Shown here: positions 33,752 through 44,005 of the stretch, piece by piece
Position numbering within the stretch: the first letter of the stretch is position 1
Layout: each line of letters starts with the position of its first letter
Assembly: GCA_028583685.1 (NCBI GenBank)
Contig: JAMXIF010000051.1
Location: forward strand, 47,036,787-47,100,786
Source: Petaurus breviceps papuanus
Taxonomy: Eukaryota > Chordata > Mammalia > Diprotodontia > Petauridae
Direction: 5' to 3'
DNA length: 64,000 bases
Translations under genes and position numbers: made by a program
Notes under the pieces: generated by a model
Told to the model about the DNA's origin: nothing
The model's database searches: none
The model's input: the letters and a program-made list of their open reading frames with translations, nothing else

Positions 33752-33985
33752 TTATTCAATCATTTTTCAGTCATGTCCAACTTCTCATCATCCATTTGGA
33801 GTCGTTTGCCATTTCCTTCTCCAGCTCATTTTACAGATGAGGAAATTGAGGCAAACAGGGTGAAGCCACTTGCCCAGGGTCACACATCTAGGAAGTGTCT
33901 GAGGTCAGATTGGACTCAGGATGAGGAGTCTTCATGACTCCAAACCTGGTCCTCATTCTACTGCACCATCAAGCTGCCCTTACGT
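33752..33985 (-). mobile_element. MAR1-type CORE-SINE, antisense
   Basis: ATTTTTCAGTCATGTCCAAC, GCCATTTCCTTCTCCAGCTC, GCCCAGGGTCACACATCTAG and CTGCACCATCAAGCTGCCCT. Close to full length. Confidence 0.9.
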
Positions 33986-34730
33986 GCCTACCACTCTGAT
34001 GCTTGATTCAGGTTTGTCAATTTTAACTTATTGAATTTCCATACACATATAAACAGAGAAGACTTTTAGGTCCCTGTGTGTCTAAGGTGGGCACAGTGAA
34101 GAATGTAAATCATCAAACAAGGGTGTGATAGATCCCTTGGTCTTGTGTTAGAGACACGTGTCCTCCCAGAGCGTGGCTGGTCCTTGTAACAGACTGGCCA
34201 CGATTTAGGGGGTTGGTTAGAAGACACCCATGGCTATGAAACCATTCACACAGCTGCTGTCTGTCCTCTATTTCGATCGTGCTGGTGTTCCTTCTTTTCC
34301 CTAGTCCCATGTTGGAGGGAGGGGGAGGGAGGCTGATTGCTGCCTCCTCTGTCTGTTCTGTCATAAGCCAGCAGCCATGGTGGGCTCATATGCCCAAAGC
34401 ATGGGCTTTGGATCTCTCGAGTTCTGATCTGCGTCATCAATATTAGCTTCAGTCACTTTTAACCAAGCCCCTGGATCAGACCTAAAAACAGAATGAATTG
34501 TGCCTATTGATGGAATGCCAGACTAAACCCAAATACCATTTCTTGACTTAATCATGAAAAAAACAAAAGTTTGTTTTCCCCTAAGAGGAAAAAAAAGAAG
34601 AAGAAACGTTAATAAAACAGGTCCCCCTAGAAAGAAACCTACATGGAACATCCCACTGAACCAGAGAAATGGAGCAAAAACTAACATCTCTGTAATGACC
34701 TAACTGAATCCACACAGAGGCAGTTGTGAT
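33986..34730. other. Unassigned
   Basis: No recognisable repeat or gene. Confidence 0.35.
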
Positions 34731-34734
34731 CTGA

Positions 34735-34890
34735 ATTGTAGAATCTGGACCTGGGAGGGATCTTGAAACCAAATCACCTGGTCCCAAGTTTTTATTTCAT
34801 AAATCCAGGTCCACCAAGGTGGAATAACAGACCTGAGGCCCAGGGAGTTGAGCAGATCTAAATGAGACAAAAAACAAAGTCTCAGGGTTC
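34735..34890 (-). mobile_element. MIR-type SINE, antisense
   Basis: TTGTAGAATCTGGACCTGGG AGGGA, CAGACCTGAGGCCCAGGGAG. Confidence 0.6.
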
Positions 34891-35072
34891 AATACGATAA
34901 AGTGGGAAGGATGAAAGCTTGGATGAAGGAGGATCTGGAGGGGAATCCCTCCACTCTTCTACTTAATACGCATGTGACCCTTTAGACAAGGCTCTTCTGG
35001 ATCTCCCCAGGTGGCACTGGCCTATTGGGATTTCTTTGTGTATACTTCTCTGTCCACAACATGTTGTTCTAC

Positions 35073-35091
35073 ATACACACACACACATACA

Positions 35092-35136
<45 letters not shown>
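35073..35136 (+). repeat. (CA)n microsatellite
   Basis: About 30 CA units with two interruptions, seen directly. Confidence 0.96.
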
Positions 35137-35137
<1 letters not shown>

Positions 35138-35139
35138 AG

Positions 35140-35235
35140 TTGAATGTAAACCCCTTGAAGGCAAGGGCTGTCTTTGTATCTCCACCAACAGCTTCTGGCC
35201 CATAGTGGGTAGGCACTGGAATGCCTATTGAATTC
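35140..35235 (+). mobile_element. L2/MIR3 3' end
   Basis: TTGAATGTAAACCCCTTGAA GGCAAGGGCTGTC and GTGGGTAGGCACTGGAAT. Confidence 0.7.
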
Positions 35236-35471
35236 GACGGAATTCAATGGAATTAGCCTCTTCAGGCTTCAGTCATCATTTCCTCATCTGTAAAATGAGG
35301 GAGTTAGATTTACAATGGCCTCTGAAATCCCCACATTCTCCTATTTTCTAAGATGGTCTTGAAATTCTCATCCAGGTCACAGGGCTTGGATCCAAGACCT
35401 AGAACTGGAGGGAACTTCAGAGGCAATCTAGTCCAACGTCTTCATGCCCTGATGAGGTTCATTTATGTAGG

Positions 35472-35722
35472 CAGTTGTTGTTTAGTCATTTTCCAGTCAT
35501 GTCTGAATGTTCATGACCCTTTCTGGAGTCGTAGTAAAAGATTCTGGAGAGCTTTGCCATTTTCTTCTCCAGTTCATTTTACAGTTGAGGAAACTGAGGC
35601 CAGCAGGGTTAAGTGACTCACTCAAGTCACTTAAGTCACAGAGCCAGTATCTGAGGCCAGATCTGAACTCATGAAGATGAGTCTTCCTGACTCCAGGCCC
35701 ATCACTCTATCTGCTAAACCCT
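35472..35722 (-). mobile_element. MAR1-type CORE-SINE, antisense
   Basis: AGTTGTTGTTTAGTCATTTT, GCCATTTTCTTCTCCAGTTC and GAGTCTTCCTGACTCCAGGC. A short duplication (CTCAAGTCACTTAAGTCACA) lies inside the CORE near 35620. Confidence 0.9.
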
Positions 35723-35814
35723 CTCAATGTCCCTATTCATGTAAGAAGTAAATCTAAATATATAATTTATCCCTCCAATTTCTCCTCATTGTCACACCAA
35801 GTTTCTTCTGACTT

Positions 35815-35935
35815 TAAAGCAATCAATCAAACAAACATTGATTAAGTGCCCGAAGCTGTTCAAAGTGCTCAACTACCCAGACAAGAAGGTTCCACTCCTG
35901 CTCTCAAGGAGCTTTCATCCTCACACGTTTGAGGA
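35815..35935 (+). repeat. 5' fragment of the unnamed ~1-kb repeat
   Basis: AACAAACATTGATTAAGTGC CCGAAGCTGTTCAAAGTG then CTCTCAAGGAGCTTTCATC. Confidence 0.55.
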
Positions 35936-36429
35936 GCTGAGGCTTTTTTACCTGGTAAAGAAGCACAACAAATTTAGGTCCCTGAACTATTATTTCCCTT
36001 TAATTGAATTAGAACATATAGCTGATTATGAATTATTAATGTTATCAATAATTGTCAATGTTTAGATAATTAAGATATAACTATATGATAAATAAATAAT
36101 TATATGGTTCAATTTTTTGTTAAGAATAATAATTATGAATGATGATAATAATAATAATAATGCAGGACCTGTCATTCCCAGTTGCCCCAAGGAAGAAATC
36201 AAAAGCAGATGTCACATTGAATTTGAGTCCACATTAGAGAAAGCTTATTGATGAAAGATAATGATACACAGAGGACCTGCTGGTATTAGGCCCCTGGAAG
36301 AGGAGAAAAAAAATCAATCGATTGGTTGTGAAGGCTTTGGTGAAGCCATCCCTACCTATGTAGGGTCATCCTTTAAAGCAATGTTGCCTAGGAAGGAGAG
36401 TGAGTTCCAGAGGGAATCTCGTTCTGAGA
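35936..36429. other. AT-rich, unassigned; short (ATA)n
   Basis: An AATAAT run lies at 36144-36161. Otherwise nothing was recognised. Confidence 0.4.
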
Positions 36430-36800
36430 AAGGTCATTATGAATGATACATTATTATGGATATTGCAAAGGCTTATTATCTGAAACTCTTTAATTTCATC
36501 TGGCATAGTATCTCATTGCCAGCTTGGCTGAAAAATGGAAATCTGCTGCAACAGCTGTCGCTGCTGCTGTTTGTTTCTGAAATATCAACACCTGGCGTCC
36601 CCCAGTTGTGATCACAAAACAAGGCATTATTGCTTTGACAAAAAGGACAGAGCGTGACAATGGGAGACACACGTGACCTTGGCTGACAAATAACTTGTGT
36701 CAGATTCCCTGGAGATCAATCTGCTCCAGGCCTGTTTGGGAGAGGCTCTGCATATGGGCCCCTGCCCAGCTGCTGGCTCTATGTGAATACAGCTTTTTTC
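36430..36800. promoter_or_regulatory. Candidate conserved non-coding element
   Basis: Repeat-free and compositionally balanced. Contains GGCATTATTGCTTTGACAAA (TCF/SOX-like and CTTTGA cores) at about 36624-36643, E-box-like CACGTG near 36671 and CAGCTG near 36552. This is the second most enhancer-like block in the window. Inference from appearance only. Confidence 0.32.
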
Positions 36801-37118
36801 TTTCCACTCAGAAAGATGATGGCTGGGGTCAGAACACCTTGTGGTTCCTTTCTCCCAATGACAAGGCATCGTCATTAGGGCTGGCTACTCCCCTCTGAAA
36901 AAGAACCTTCGGGGAGCACTGAGCCCATTACCTAAACCACAATCAGGAAGCATGTTGGGAAGCAAGCATATTTGCAGAAGATTTCAGCTGTGCAAGGTAC
37001 AAACAGAATCCACAGGGGGATGAAAGTTTAAAGGATGGTTAAGAGTGAAGTTGATTTTTTCCCCTTGTTTTATTATTTCCCCATCTACAGTATGACCAAA
37101 AAAAAGCACATTTTTGGG
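36801..37118. other. Unassigned
   Basis: No recognisable repeat or gene. Confidence 0.35.
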
Positions 37119-37120
37119 GG

Positions 37121-37424
37121 GGGTTAAGACTAGGGTGCCCCCTTTCACTGAGACTAGTAGTTCAGGGGCTTCTCAGAGGCCCAATCCCACTACTGGTTGT
37201 CATAAGGAGCTTTGGCCTGCTCTGTTTTTGACCTGGTCCATTTTGTTCCTGCTTAGGTCATCTGGTGGCCCTACAGGGGGGTTTGCCATATTGATGTTGA
37301 ACTTAATGAAGACACTGGATAAACATAGTCCACTGCAGCTCACAAGTCAGAGCTCAAGAGGTCTATCAGCTTTCTAGCCTCCCCCATTAACTGAGATTAC
37401 AGGAGTTAAGCCACTGAGCTTGGC
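37121..37424 (-). pseudogene. RN7SL (pseudogene): Second 7SL (SRP) RNA retropseudogene, older
   Basis: Antisense 7SL order is readable throughout. Plus-strand blocks are CAATCCCACTACTGGTTGTC, TGGCCTGCTCTGTTTTTGAC CTGGTCC, TCATCTGGTGGCCCT, GCCATATTGATGTTGAACTT and CATAGTCCACTGCAGCTCA. The right end (GAGCTTGGC) corresponds to the 5' GCCGGGCGC of 7SL. It is about 304 bp and diverged; the 3' end of the RNA (plus-strand 37121-37165) is hard to align. Confidence 0.85.
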
Positions 37425-37539
37425 AAGAGCACCTTTAAATAGGATTGATTTCTCCTTCTCTGTTCCGCTAATGTCATGCACGTTTGACCCAATCAGCTCC
37501 ACAGTCCTTCCCCCACCAATATCCCCTGTGTGCTCTCCC
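37425..37539. other. Unassigned
   Basis: Possibly a more 5' part of the adjoining L2. Not certain. Confidence 0.3.
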
Positions 37540-37745
37540 ACCTTACTTCCATTTCTTAGAATTCCTAACCCCATTCAGCACTCAGCTCCAATGCCAGCTC
37601 CTTCCTTAAAGCCTTCCTTGATTCTGCCTTCTCATTCCCTATCCCCAAGAGGAAGGAAAAAATCTTTTCTTCCTCAGGACCCTAAGGACTTGCATTCGCT
37701 TATCATGTTTCATTTTTCACTGCATTTGATTGTCTATGTCTAAGA
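37540..37745 (+). mobile_element. L2 LINE 3' region
   Basis: CAGCTCCAATGCCAGCTCCT TCCTTAAAGCCTTCCTTGAT matches the L2 block TCAAATGCCACCTCCTCC-ATGAAGCCTTCCCTGA. Confidence 0.75.
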
Positions 37746-38149
37746 TATAGTGACACAGACAAACCCCACCCCACTCCCCCCATCCACACCACCTGACTTT
37801 GGCTCTGAGTCCCAATTGCCACTCCTGATTCCTCTTAAGTACTCAAGATACCAAGTATCTTGTGCCAATCACTCACCCCACATCTGGCAGGGCTTGTGAT
37901 CGTTGTCCCCAAATTACAGAATTTTTAAATGCTCTCCCTCCACATCTCCACTTTAGGCCAAGGTCCCCCTCTCCATTCTGGGCCATCACCAGTTGTCTTG
38001 ACCTATGTCTTGCCAATGGACTCTGATGACTCTGAAGGAGAAAAGGAGGGTAATGACTTTGCATAGTCCTGCCTCACTTAAATTCAATTCCTTTGCAAGT
38101 CAAAACATCACCTTCTTGATGTCATTGGTCATTGGTATCTCTTGCTTCC
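37746..38149. other. Unassigned
   Basis: No clear repeat or gene. Confidence 0.35.
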
Positions 38150-38400
38150 TTAAAACAGCTGAAATCCCACTTTCTGCAGAAGCATTTTCCAGGCTTTCCT
38201 CAATACTCATCTCTCTCCCCCAACCCACTCCCCCCAGGGCCTTCTCTCTGTTTTTAGCCTCCCATTTATCCTGTACATATCTCAAATGCTTACATCTTTA
38301 CAACATGTCAAGGGAAGCTTATTTAGAGCAGGCATTCATTTTTTTGCCTTTCCTTACACCTTCAGCACTTCAGTGCTTAACAAATGCTTTCTGATTGACT
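38150..38400 (+). mobile_element. L2 LINE 3' end
   Basis: CAGCTGAAATCCCACTTTCT GCAGAAGC.., then CACTTCAGTGCTTAACAAAT GCTTTCTGATTGAC, the L2 terminal pattern. Confidence 0.72.
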
Positions 38401-38723
38401 ATTGACTCTGCATCAGGATGTAATGACTGATAAAGGCCCAAAGGACAAATATCAGATTAGCCATGATCATGGGAGGTTTGAATATCTCATGCCTTTCAAG
38501 ATTCCTATAAACATCCCAGTCTAAAAAGGCATACTAATACACTGTTGGTACAAATATGTATTGGTCCAACTATTCTGGAAACCAAGTTGGCATTACATGA
38601 GTCAAATCACTGTACTGTTCATACCCTTTGACCCAACTGTCCCACCACTGGGCATACAACGCAAGGGGACCAAGGACAGAAAGAAAGATCTTGTAGGAAA
38701 AAAAAAAAGATTAAGGCTGCATT

Positions 38724-38885
38724 TATAGAATCATAGCAGAGCTGGAAGACACCTTGGAGCTCATCTTATTTGGAGATGAGGAAGCCAGTTCTCTGAGAAA
38801 ATATGTGGAGGTAGTGTCAGAATAAGGGTTTGAATACAAATCCTCTTATTCCAAATCCAGAACTCTTTCACCTTGCCATATACAT
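38724..38885 (-). mobile_element. MIR-type SINE nested in L1, antisense
   Basis: TATAGAATCATAGCAGAGCT GGAAGACACC, GGAGATGAGGAAGCCAG and ATCCTCTTATTCCAAATCC. Confidence 0.7.
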
Positions 38886-39049
38886 AGTCTTGTTTTACTC
38901 ATAGAAGAGCTCTTTGAAGTAGAAAAAAAAATGGAAACAAAATGGGAATTTGTGGAAATGGTTGAACAGACTATGTACAGAAAAATAATAGAATATTATT
39001 GTGCCTTAAGAAATAACAAATATGAAGACTTCATATTGAGCAGAGGCAA

Positions 39050-39200
39050 GAGAATATACATGCTAATATATAAATATAACATAAATAATATATAAATTAA
39101 ATTATACATATATAATACAATACCATACTATAAATATCATACAATAATAGAAATACTACAAATAACAATGTAAATATAATATATTAAATATAAATAATAA
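39050..39200 (+). repeat. AT-rich low complexity (TAAATATA)n
   Basis: Degenerate TAAATATAA and ATAATATA units, seen directly. Confidence 0.88.
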
Positions 39201-39465
39201 TATAAAGAACACTAAAAAGAATTCAAATGATGAATTTGCTCTAGAGAACTAAAAAGTCATACTGACCGCCTCCTAGTAGAGAGTGGGGACTATGGATATG
39301 GAAAGTTGCGTATACTGCTAAAGAAAGTTGGCAGACTGATTGATTTTCATTACATGTCTTGGTTGTTACTAGGAAGAGTTCAGTGTGGCACTTGGTATGG
39401 TTCAGGGAAATGACTTTGGTGTGACAAGAGAAGGAAACAATAAAATGATTTCTAAAATGGTTGCA

Positions 39466-40247
39466 TTCTACCCTATTATCCCAGAAAGCTTTACTGTGTC
39501 CAATATTATTACAAAAATGAGACACTCATTTTGGAGAGCTAGCCTTATTAGTATAAGAAAGACGTGACTGTCAATAAGTGAAATACATCTGTGAAGATTT
39601 CTCTTGCTTGGTAACATTCTTCACCTATTTCTGAAGGGTGTTGATCCTGTAAATGATGGGAAGGTTTGCCAAAGCCACACTGATCTATATTGTACCATCT
39701 CACAAAGAAGGCCCTGATCAAACAAAAGATTAACAAAGCAAAAACACAACCTACCCCAACAATTAAAATGTAAGGGTTCCCAAAATGGGAATTGAAAAGC
39801 AGGGAGAAATGTTAGTAGCCTAGAAGTAAGTATACAATGACAGAGATGAGATGGTGAGGTAGCCTGGGAGATGCTTCTAGGAAGGCCAATTAAGCACAAG
39901 TGGATAGGGGAAGGAGGAGGAGAGGGAGGCCATAAGCAGTGGTAAACACAACCATGTTTCAACCTCATCAGGACTAGCTGACTGTAGAACATGGATCCTT
40001 TGGGGGGCTGAGGGGCTCGTCATATTTACTGAAAAAAATGAAAACAGGAGAAATAAATGTGTTTATCATTTATCTTTCTATGATAAGCAGACAACAGCTT
40101 CTCACTATGGTGAGGGAGGGATCAGTCGCTCAAGGCAGGCAAGGACTGATAATCCAACTTTCCTTGTTTACCTGCAGTCCTGTGAACCAAACGCCCAGCA
40201 CCCAAGACACAATCCATGGGAGGGCACAGGGATCCATCACATTCATG
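39466..40247. other. Unassigned
   Basis: About 0.8 kb. The 123-codon minus-strand frame (39992-39621) is Cys/Phe/Pro-rich and has no recognisable domain. Confidence 0.35.
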
Positions 40248-40255
40248 TTCCCTGG

Positions 40256-40866
40256 CATAGGTCCTCAAAATGGGTGATACCGCCACTTGGGGGGCATTGG
40301 AACAATGAGGGGGGCACTAGTAGCCTCAGGTACAATTGGGGGATATTGAACAAAAATAAGGGGGCATTGGAAGCGTGAGGAAAGAAGAGAAGAAAATTTT
40401 GAAAAACCATTCATATGTTTTACCTGTTGTATAACAGCGTTAAAGTTGTAGTGATTACATTATTTTCCAAATAAACATACAAAATTCAAGTTGTAACCCA
40501 TTAGTGATCAAATCTGCCTACAGATATTAACAATCAAATGTTGGGGAGATGAGCATATCATGCATTGTCAAGAAGTCCAGCATGCATCAGCAGGAATATG
40601 TGCATGGAGTGACCTGTTTACAATATGATACTACATGGTTACATGATGTAATATTGCATCATCAAAATTTCAGTGCAGGAAAATTTCACCACAAATTTAC
40701 AATAAATTATTAAATTTAAGATGTGTCATTTTAAAAATTTACATTTTTTGAAATTACGCAAATTTTTTTAAAATCCATTAATGGGTTAAAGAAAGTAGAT
40801 TTCCAGGGGGACGCTGAGTAATTTTTTTTAAGGGGGCGGTAGACCAAATAAGTTTGTGAACCTCTG
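40256..40866. mobile_element. Non-autonomous hAT-type DNA transposon (611 bp)
   Basis: The left end CATAGGTCCTCAAA is matched by the right end in reverse complement, CAGAGGTTCACAAA (11 of 14). The next segment ends in TACCGCC on both sides. It is flanked by 8-bp target duplications TTCCCTGG (40248-40255) and TTCTCAGG (40867-40874), 6 of 8 identical. An 8-bp TSD with a CA(G/T)AGG-type TIR is diagnostic of hAT elements. There is no transposase frame; the GGGGGGC(A/G) motifs inside repeat near both ends. Confidence 0.8.
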
Positions 40867-40919
40867 TTCTCAGGGCTCATAGTTCTTATAGAATGCACTT
40901 GACTCCACTTAGGTCCATG

Positions 40920-41095
40920 CTCCCAGTGTCCATAGGATCAAAATTTTAGAATTGGAGGGAATACTAGAGGCCATCAAATCCACCCCCTTCATTTTATATA
41001 TGAGAAACTGGAGGAACAGAGTGGTTAAGTAACTTGCCTTGGGTCACTAAGTGTCTGAGGCAGCATTTGAACTCAGATCTGAGTTCTGACTGGGG
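40920..41095 (-). mobile_element. MIR-type SINE, antisense
   Basis: AAAATTTTAGAATTGGAGGG AATACTAGAGGCC, TATATGAGAAACTGGAGG and AGCATTTGAACTCAGATCTG. Confidence 0.78.
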
Positions 41096-41180
41096 TCTAA
41101 AGAGGATCCATAGGCTTACCCAGAGCCAATAAGATCCACAACATGCAACAAAAGTTAAGAATCCCTATTTAATAGTCTCA
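41096..41180 (-). repeat. Unnamed old repeat (GTTAAGAA-type)
   Basis: GGATCCATAGGCTTACCCAG and AAAAGTTAAGAATCCCTATT resemble fragments at 22660 and 57690. Confidence 0.4.
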
Positions 41181-41269
41181 GGAAGGGAAGACTGTAATCA
41201 GTAACTCTAAGCAACCATGAGCTCTCTTTAATTTAGGCATGTGCCCAACTTAACCTTTGCTGAGTCTAA

Positions 41270-41385
41270 TAATTGGCCTGAAAGCTCCATGAGGGGAGAG
41301 TCTGTTTTGATCTTGTCTTTGTATTCTATGTCCAGACCAATGTTTTGAATTCAAGCATTCATCAATGCTTGTTTAATTTGGTAAA
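41270..41385 (+). mobile_element. L2/MIR3 3' end
   Basis: CTGAAAGCTCCATGAGGGGA GAGTCTGTT, then TTCATCAATGCTTGTTTAAT. Confidence 0.68.
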
Positions 41386-42280
41386 TTTCAACTCTCATAT
41401 TAATTTAAACTGATTTTGGGGTAGGAGGGAAAGAAAGGAAATATCTGGAAAGAGTTTCAGAAACCCAATAGGATCCTCTTTAGCATGTTACATCTCAGAA
41501 GATCTTTCCAAGTTCTTAGGATGTTTGGAAGAAATAAACTTTTTGCTTGTTTCCTGATCTCCTGTTATATCTTGTAAATTTAACTGGAGATGAGATTAAA
41601 CTGGCTCCTTCAATACTTAACCTACTGTCCTATGACTTTGATTCTCTGCCCAGCTCCAAGACCATTGACCACAGGGCTGGGAAATAATCTCATTTAATTG
41701 CAAAAGGGGTGAAGCTGAGAACAAGTACAAATAGTTTGAGGCTAATTTAGGGGAGGCCTGTGGTTCACATGATTTTTGGAGTTCAGACCAGTAGAGATCA
41801 GAATGAGGAAACCTTGGGGGGAAATGAAAAGATAAATAAGTTTCAGAACATACAGGCTGGTGATTCCAGATGACAGATAAATGGATTCTTTCTTTGCTCA
41901 TCTTTTAAAATTAAATATCTTAACCTTGGAGTTACAACATTTGAATTCTGGCCAGAGAAATAATCTAGTAAGTTTCATGATGAATTTTGCTACAACACAG
42001 GGTTCCTTTGTGGATCTAAATTAATCTAAAACTCATTTATTAATAGCTAAGAATTAAATTACATTTGTTGCTGACCTCCTTGTTGCTGGTTCATAACTAG
42101 ATTTCCATTAAAAGACGGCTAAGCTATTTAATCATAATATTGACCTTTGGAGTTCTCTTCTTGAATAGTAATTATCCTTGCAGAGCCTAGGAAAGGTAGT
42201 GCCCACACCAAAACGAGTAAGATAACTACAACAGTCTTTACAAAAGGAACGAAAGTTCATAGAACCTTAGAGAGTATTTT
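41386..42280. other. Unassigned, AT-rich
   Basis: About 0.9 kb without a recognisable repeat or gene. Confidence 0.35.
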
Positions 42281-43075
42281 CTTGTTGTTTGGCTCTTTGC
42301 GGCCCTATTTGGGGTTTGGTACTGGACTGGTTTGCCATTTCCTTCTCCGGCTCATTTTACAGATGAGGAAATTGAGGCACACAGGGTTTAGTGACTGTAG
42401 CAGCAAGCACCCCAGCATCCCCAGGGTGGCTGCCAACACAGGTTCTTAGATCTGCTTTTCTAAAGGAAAGCAACTCAAAATGGGTTAACAAGCTTACTTT
42501 TTTACCTAGTTCAGGGGGAAAGGTCAGCACCCCGAACTTCAGAGTAAACAGACAGAAGTTACAAGACAGAGAAACAGATCAAGCAGATAGGATTTCAAAC
42601 TGTCCAACCATTACATCCCTACCAAATCAGTTCCCAGAGAGGGAAGCATCAACATCTGGGTTTTTCAAAGCCGGGGGGCTCTCAACGGCTGCCCAGAGTC
42701 TCATCTGGTCAACTCACACAACACCTCGCAAAGTGAGCCCCAAAGCAAAGCCTCACATCAGGGATTATATAGCCTTCTCCTGGGTCAGAGAATGTAACCA
42801 CCCTCTTGACCCACTGCCCAAACACACAGCATCAAGGTGTGGGCATTCCTGACAACCAAGCCTCCTGCCACAGGCTCCATGTGACCACATTCAGACTATT
42901 AGGGGGCAGAGTATATTTTCAAATCAAGGAAGGTTCTCAGAGTCTCTTAGGCCTATCAAAGGGCCTAGGGTCAGGGAAGATCTTTAAATTTGCATTTCCA
43001 TTACAGTGACCTGTCCAGGGTCACACAGCTAGTGTCTGAGGCCAGATTGAATTCATGAAGATGAGTCTAGCTGCC
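42281..43075 (-). mobile_element. MAR1-type SINE split by a solo LTR, antisense
   Basis: The left part (42281-42395) ends GGGTTTAGTGAC. The right part (43006-43075) resumes GTGACCTGTCCAGGGTCACA CAGCTAG. Removing the insert and one GTGAC restores the normal SINE text. Confidence 0.92.
42396..43005 (-). mobile_element. Solo LTR of an endogenous retrovirus (fossil)
   Basis: 610 bp with TGTAGCAG and CATTACA termini (TG...CA, TGTA...TACA), flanked by a perfect 5-bp TSD GTGAC (42391-42395 and 43006-43010) inside a SINE. On the minus strand GGAGAAGGCTATATAATCCC (about 42763-42782) supplies a TATA box, so U3 lies to the right. No internal retroviral region is present, as expected of LTR-LTR recombination. 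The exact TSD and the SINE host make it younger than that SINE. The ERV class is undetermined. Confidence 0.85.
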
Positions 43076-43084
43076 ACTAGAAAG

Positions 43085-43245
43085 CCTTATTTACTTCTTA
43101 TTTCACAAGCGAGGAAATGGAGGCCTATAGAAATGAATTCCCTAAGATCAAGGGCATAGTTATTTCTAGAGCCAGGATTCAGACAGAGGAGCTTTTGGCC
43201 TTGGAATCCAGGGCTCTTCTCTTTAGGCATTACTATGGCATCACC
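43085..43245 (-). mobile_element. MIR-type SINE, antisense
   Basis: TTATTTCACAAGCGAGGAAA TGGAGGCC, then GAGCCAGGATTCAGACAGAG and CCTTGGAATCCAGGGCTCTT. Confidence 0.72.
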
Positions 43246-43319
43246 TAATTTGTATTTGAAAAAAATGTCTCCAATGCTCTGAAAGGGATAAGGTCTTAGA
43301 TTATATTTGTTTACTTTCT

Positions 43320-43535
43320 GGTGTAGTGGCTAGTATATTAGGCTTAGAATCAGGAAGACAGATTTGTGTTCTGTTTCCAACCTTTGACCGCTTTAAACCT
43401 TATTTTCTTAAATTATTTTTTAAACCACTTGCCTTAGAAGGCCTCACAACCCTGTTATGGGGACCAAATATGAAACTATGTATAAAACAATTTGTGAATT
43501 TAAAGTGCTATAGAAATATAAATTATCGTTGATTT
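43320..43535 (+). mobile_element. MIR-type CORE-SINE
   Basis: TAGTGGCTAGTATATTAGGC TTAGAATCAGGAAGACAG head and TTTAAAGTGCTATAGAAATA tail. Confidence 0.7.
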
Positions 43536-43870
43536 CTAAAATATCTGCATTAAGAAATTGAGAAAAACAGGCCCCCTTAATTCTTTAAGTGACTATAGAG
43601 GGATTTTGTGTTTGCTTACTTGTTTTATAAAGTTTACTAGGCAGGGAGGTCAGTTACCTAGAGTTCTGGTCTTGGAGTCAGGAAGGATAGAGGAGGATGC
43701 CCCTGAAACTGTGACCTCATTGGTATAATGGGGGAATTTTGTATGACAAAACTCCCTTCACTGATGCAGGTGGGGAGCCTACTCTGTGATTCTGAGAAGC
43801 TGTGTCTCTCCCGGAATCATTCCCTTAGTATGTGTCAAAGGTCCTAACCCTAAGGTTGGATCTATCCACT
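43536..43870. other. SINE head scrap, otherwise unassigned
   Basis: 43650-43692 (GGGAGGTCAGTTACCTAGAG, then CTTGGAGTCAGGAAGG) looks like a SINE head. The remainder was not recognised. Confidence 0.4.
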
Positions 43871-43872
43871 AC

Positions 43873-44005
43873 TCCAACCCCCTTGGAGTCAGGATGACGG
43901 GTTCAAATCCCACATCTGACACTTGTTAGCTGTGTGACTCTGACCAACTCCCTAAACCTGAGGTGATTTCCTTAGGCTACTTGGCCTTAGGAGTTTCCCA
44001 CCAAA
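43873..44005 (+). mobile_element. SINE fragment (Ther/MAR class)
   Basis: TGGAGTCAGGATGACGGGTT CAAATCCCACATCTGACACT TGTTAGCTGTGTGACTCTG is head plus CORE. Confidence 0.72.

Larger units (their letters stand above)
34895..35345 (+). mobile_element. MIR-type SINE split by L2 tail and (CA)n
   Basis: A head-like segment lies at 34895-34990. A CORE and tail segment lies at 35245-35345 (TCATTTCCTCATCTGTAAAA TGAGGGAGTTAGATTTA). An L2/MIR3 3' end (35140-35235, GTAAACCCCTTGAAGGCAAG) and a CA microsatellite lie between them. Confidence 0.55.
38515..39465 (+). mobile_element. L1 3' region, split by a SINE
   Basis: 38515-38723 has ACTGTTGGTACAAATATGTA, CCCTTTGACCCAACTGTCC and CACTGGGCATACAACGCAAG, the L1 ORF2 C-terminus and 3' UTR start. 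38886-39465 resumes with TGGTTGAACAGACTATG, ATAGAATATTATTGTGCCTT AAGAAATAACAAATATGA and GAGAGTGGGGACTATGGATA. An AT-rich microsatellite (39050-39200) lies within. Confidence 0.75.

Noticed and set aside
39621-39992. 123-codon minus-strand frame rich in Cys, Phe and Pro
   Set aside because: No known domain, no splice context and low-complexity composition. Most likely chance.
42391-42852. Open frame of 153 codons on the plus strand, the longest in the window
   Set aside because: It lies almost wholly in the solo LTR and starts in the target duplication. It has no protein signature and runs opposite to the LTR's orientation.
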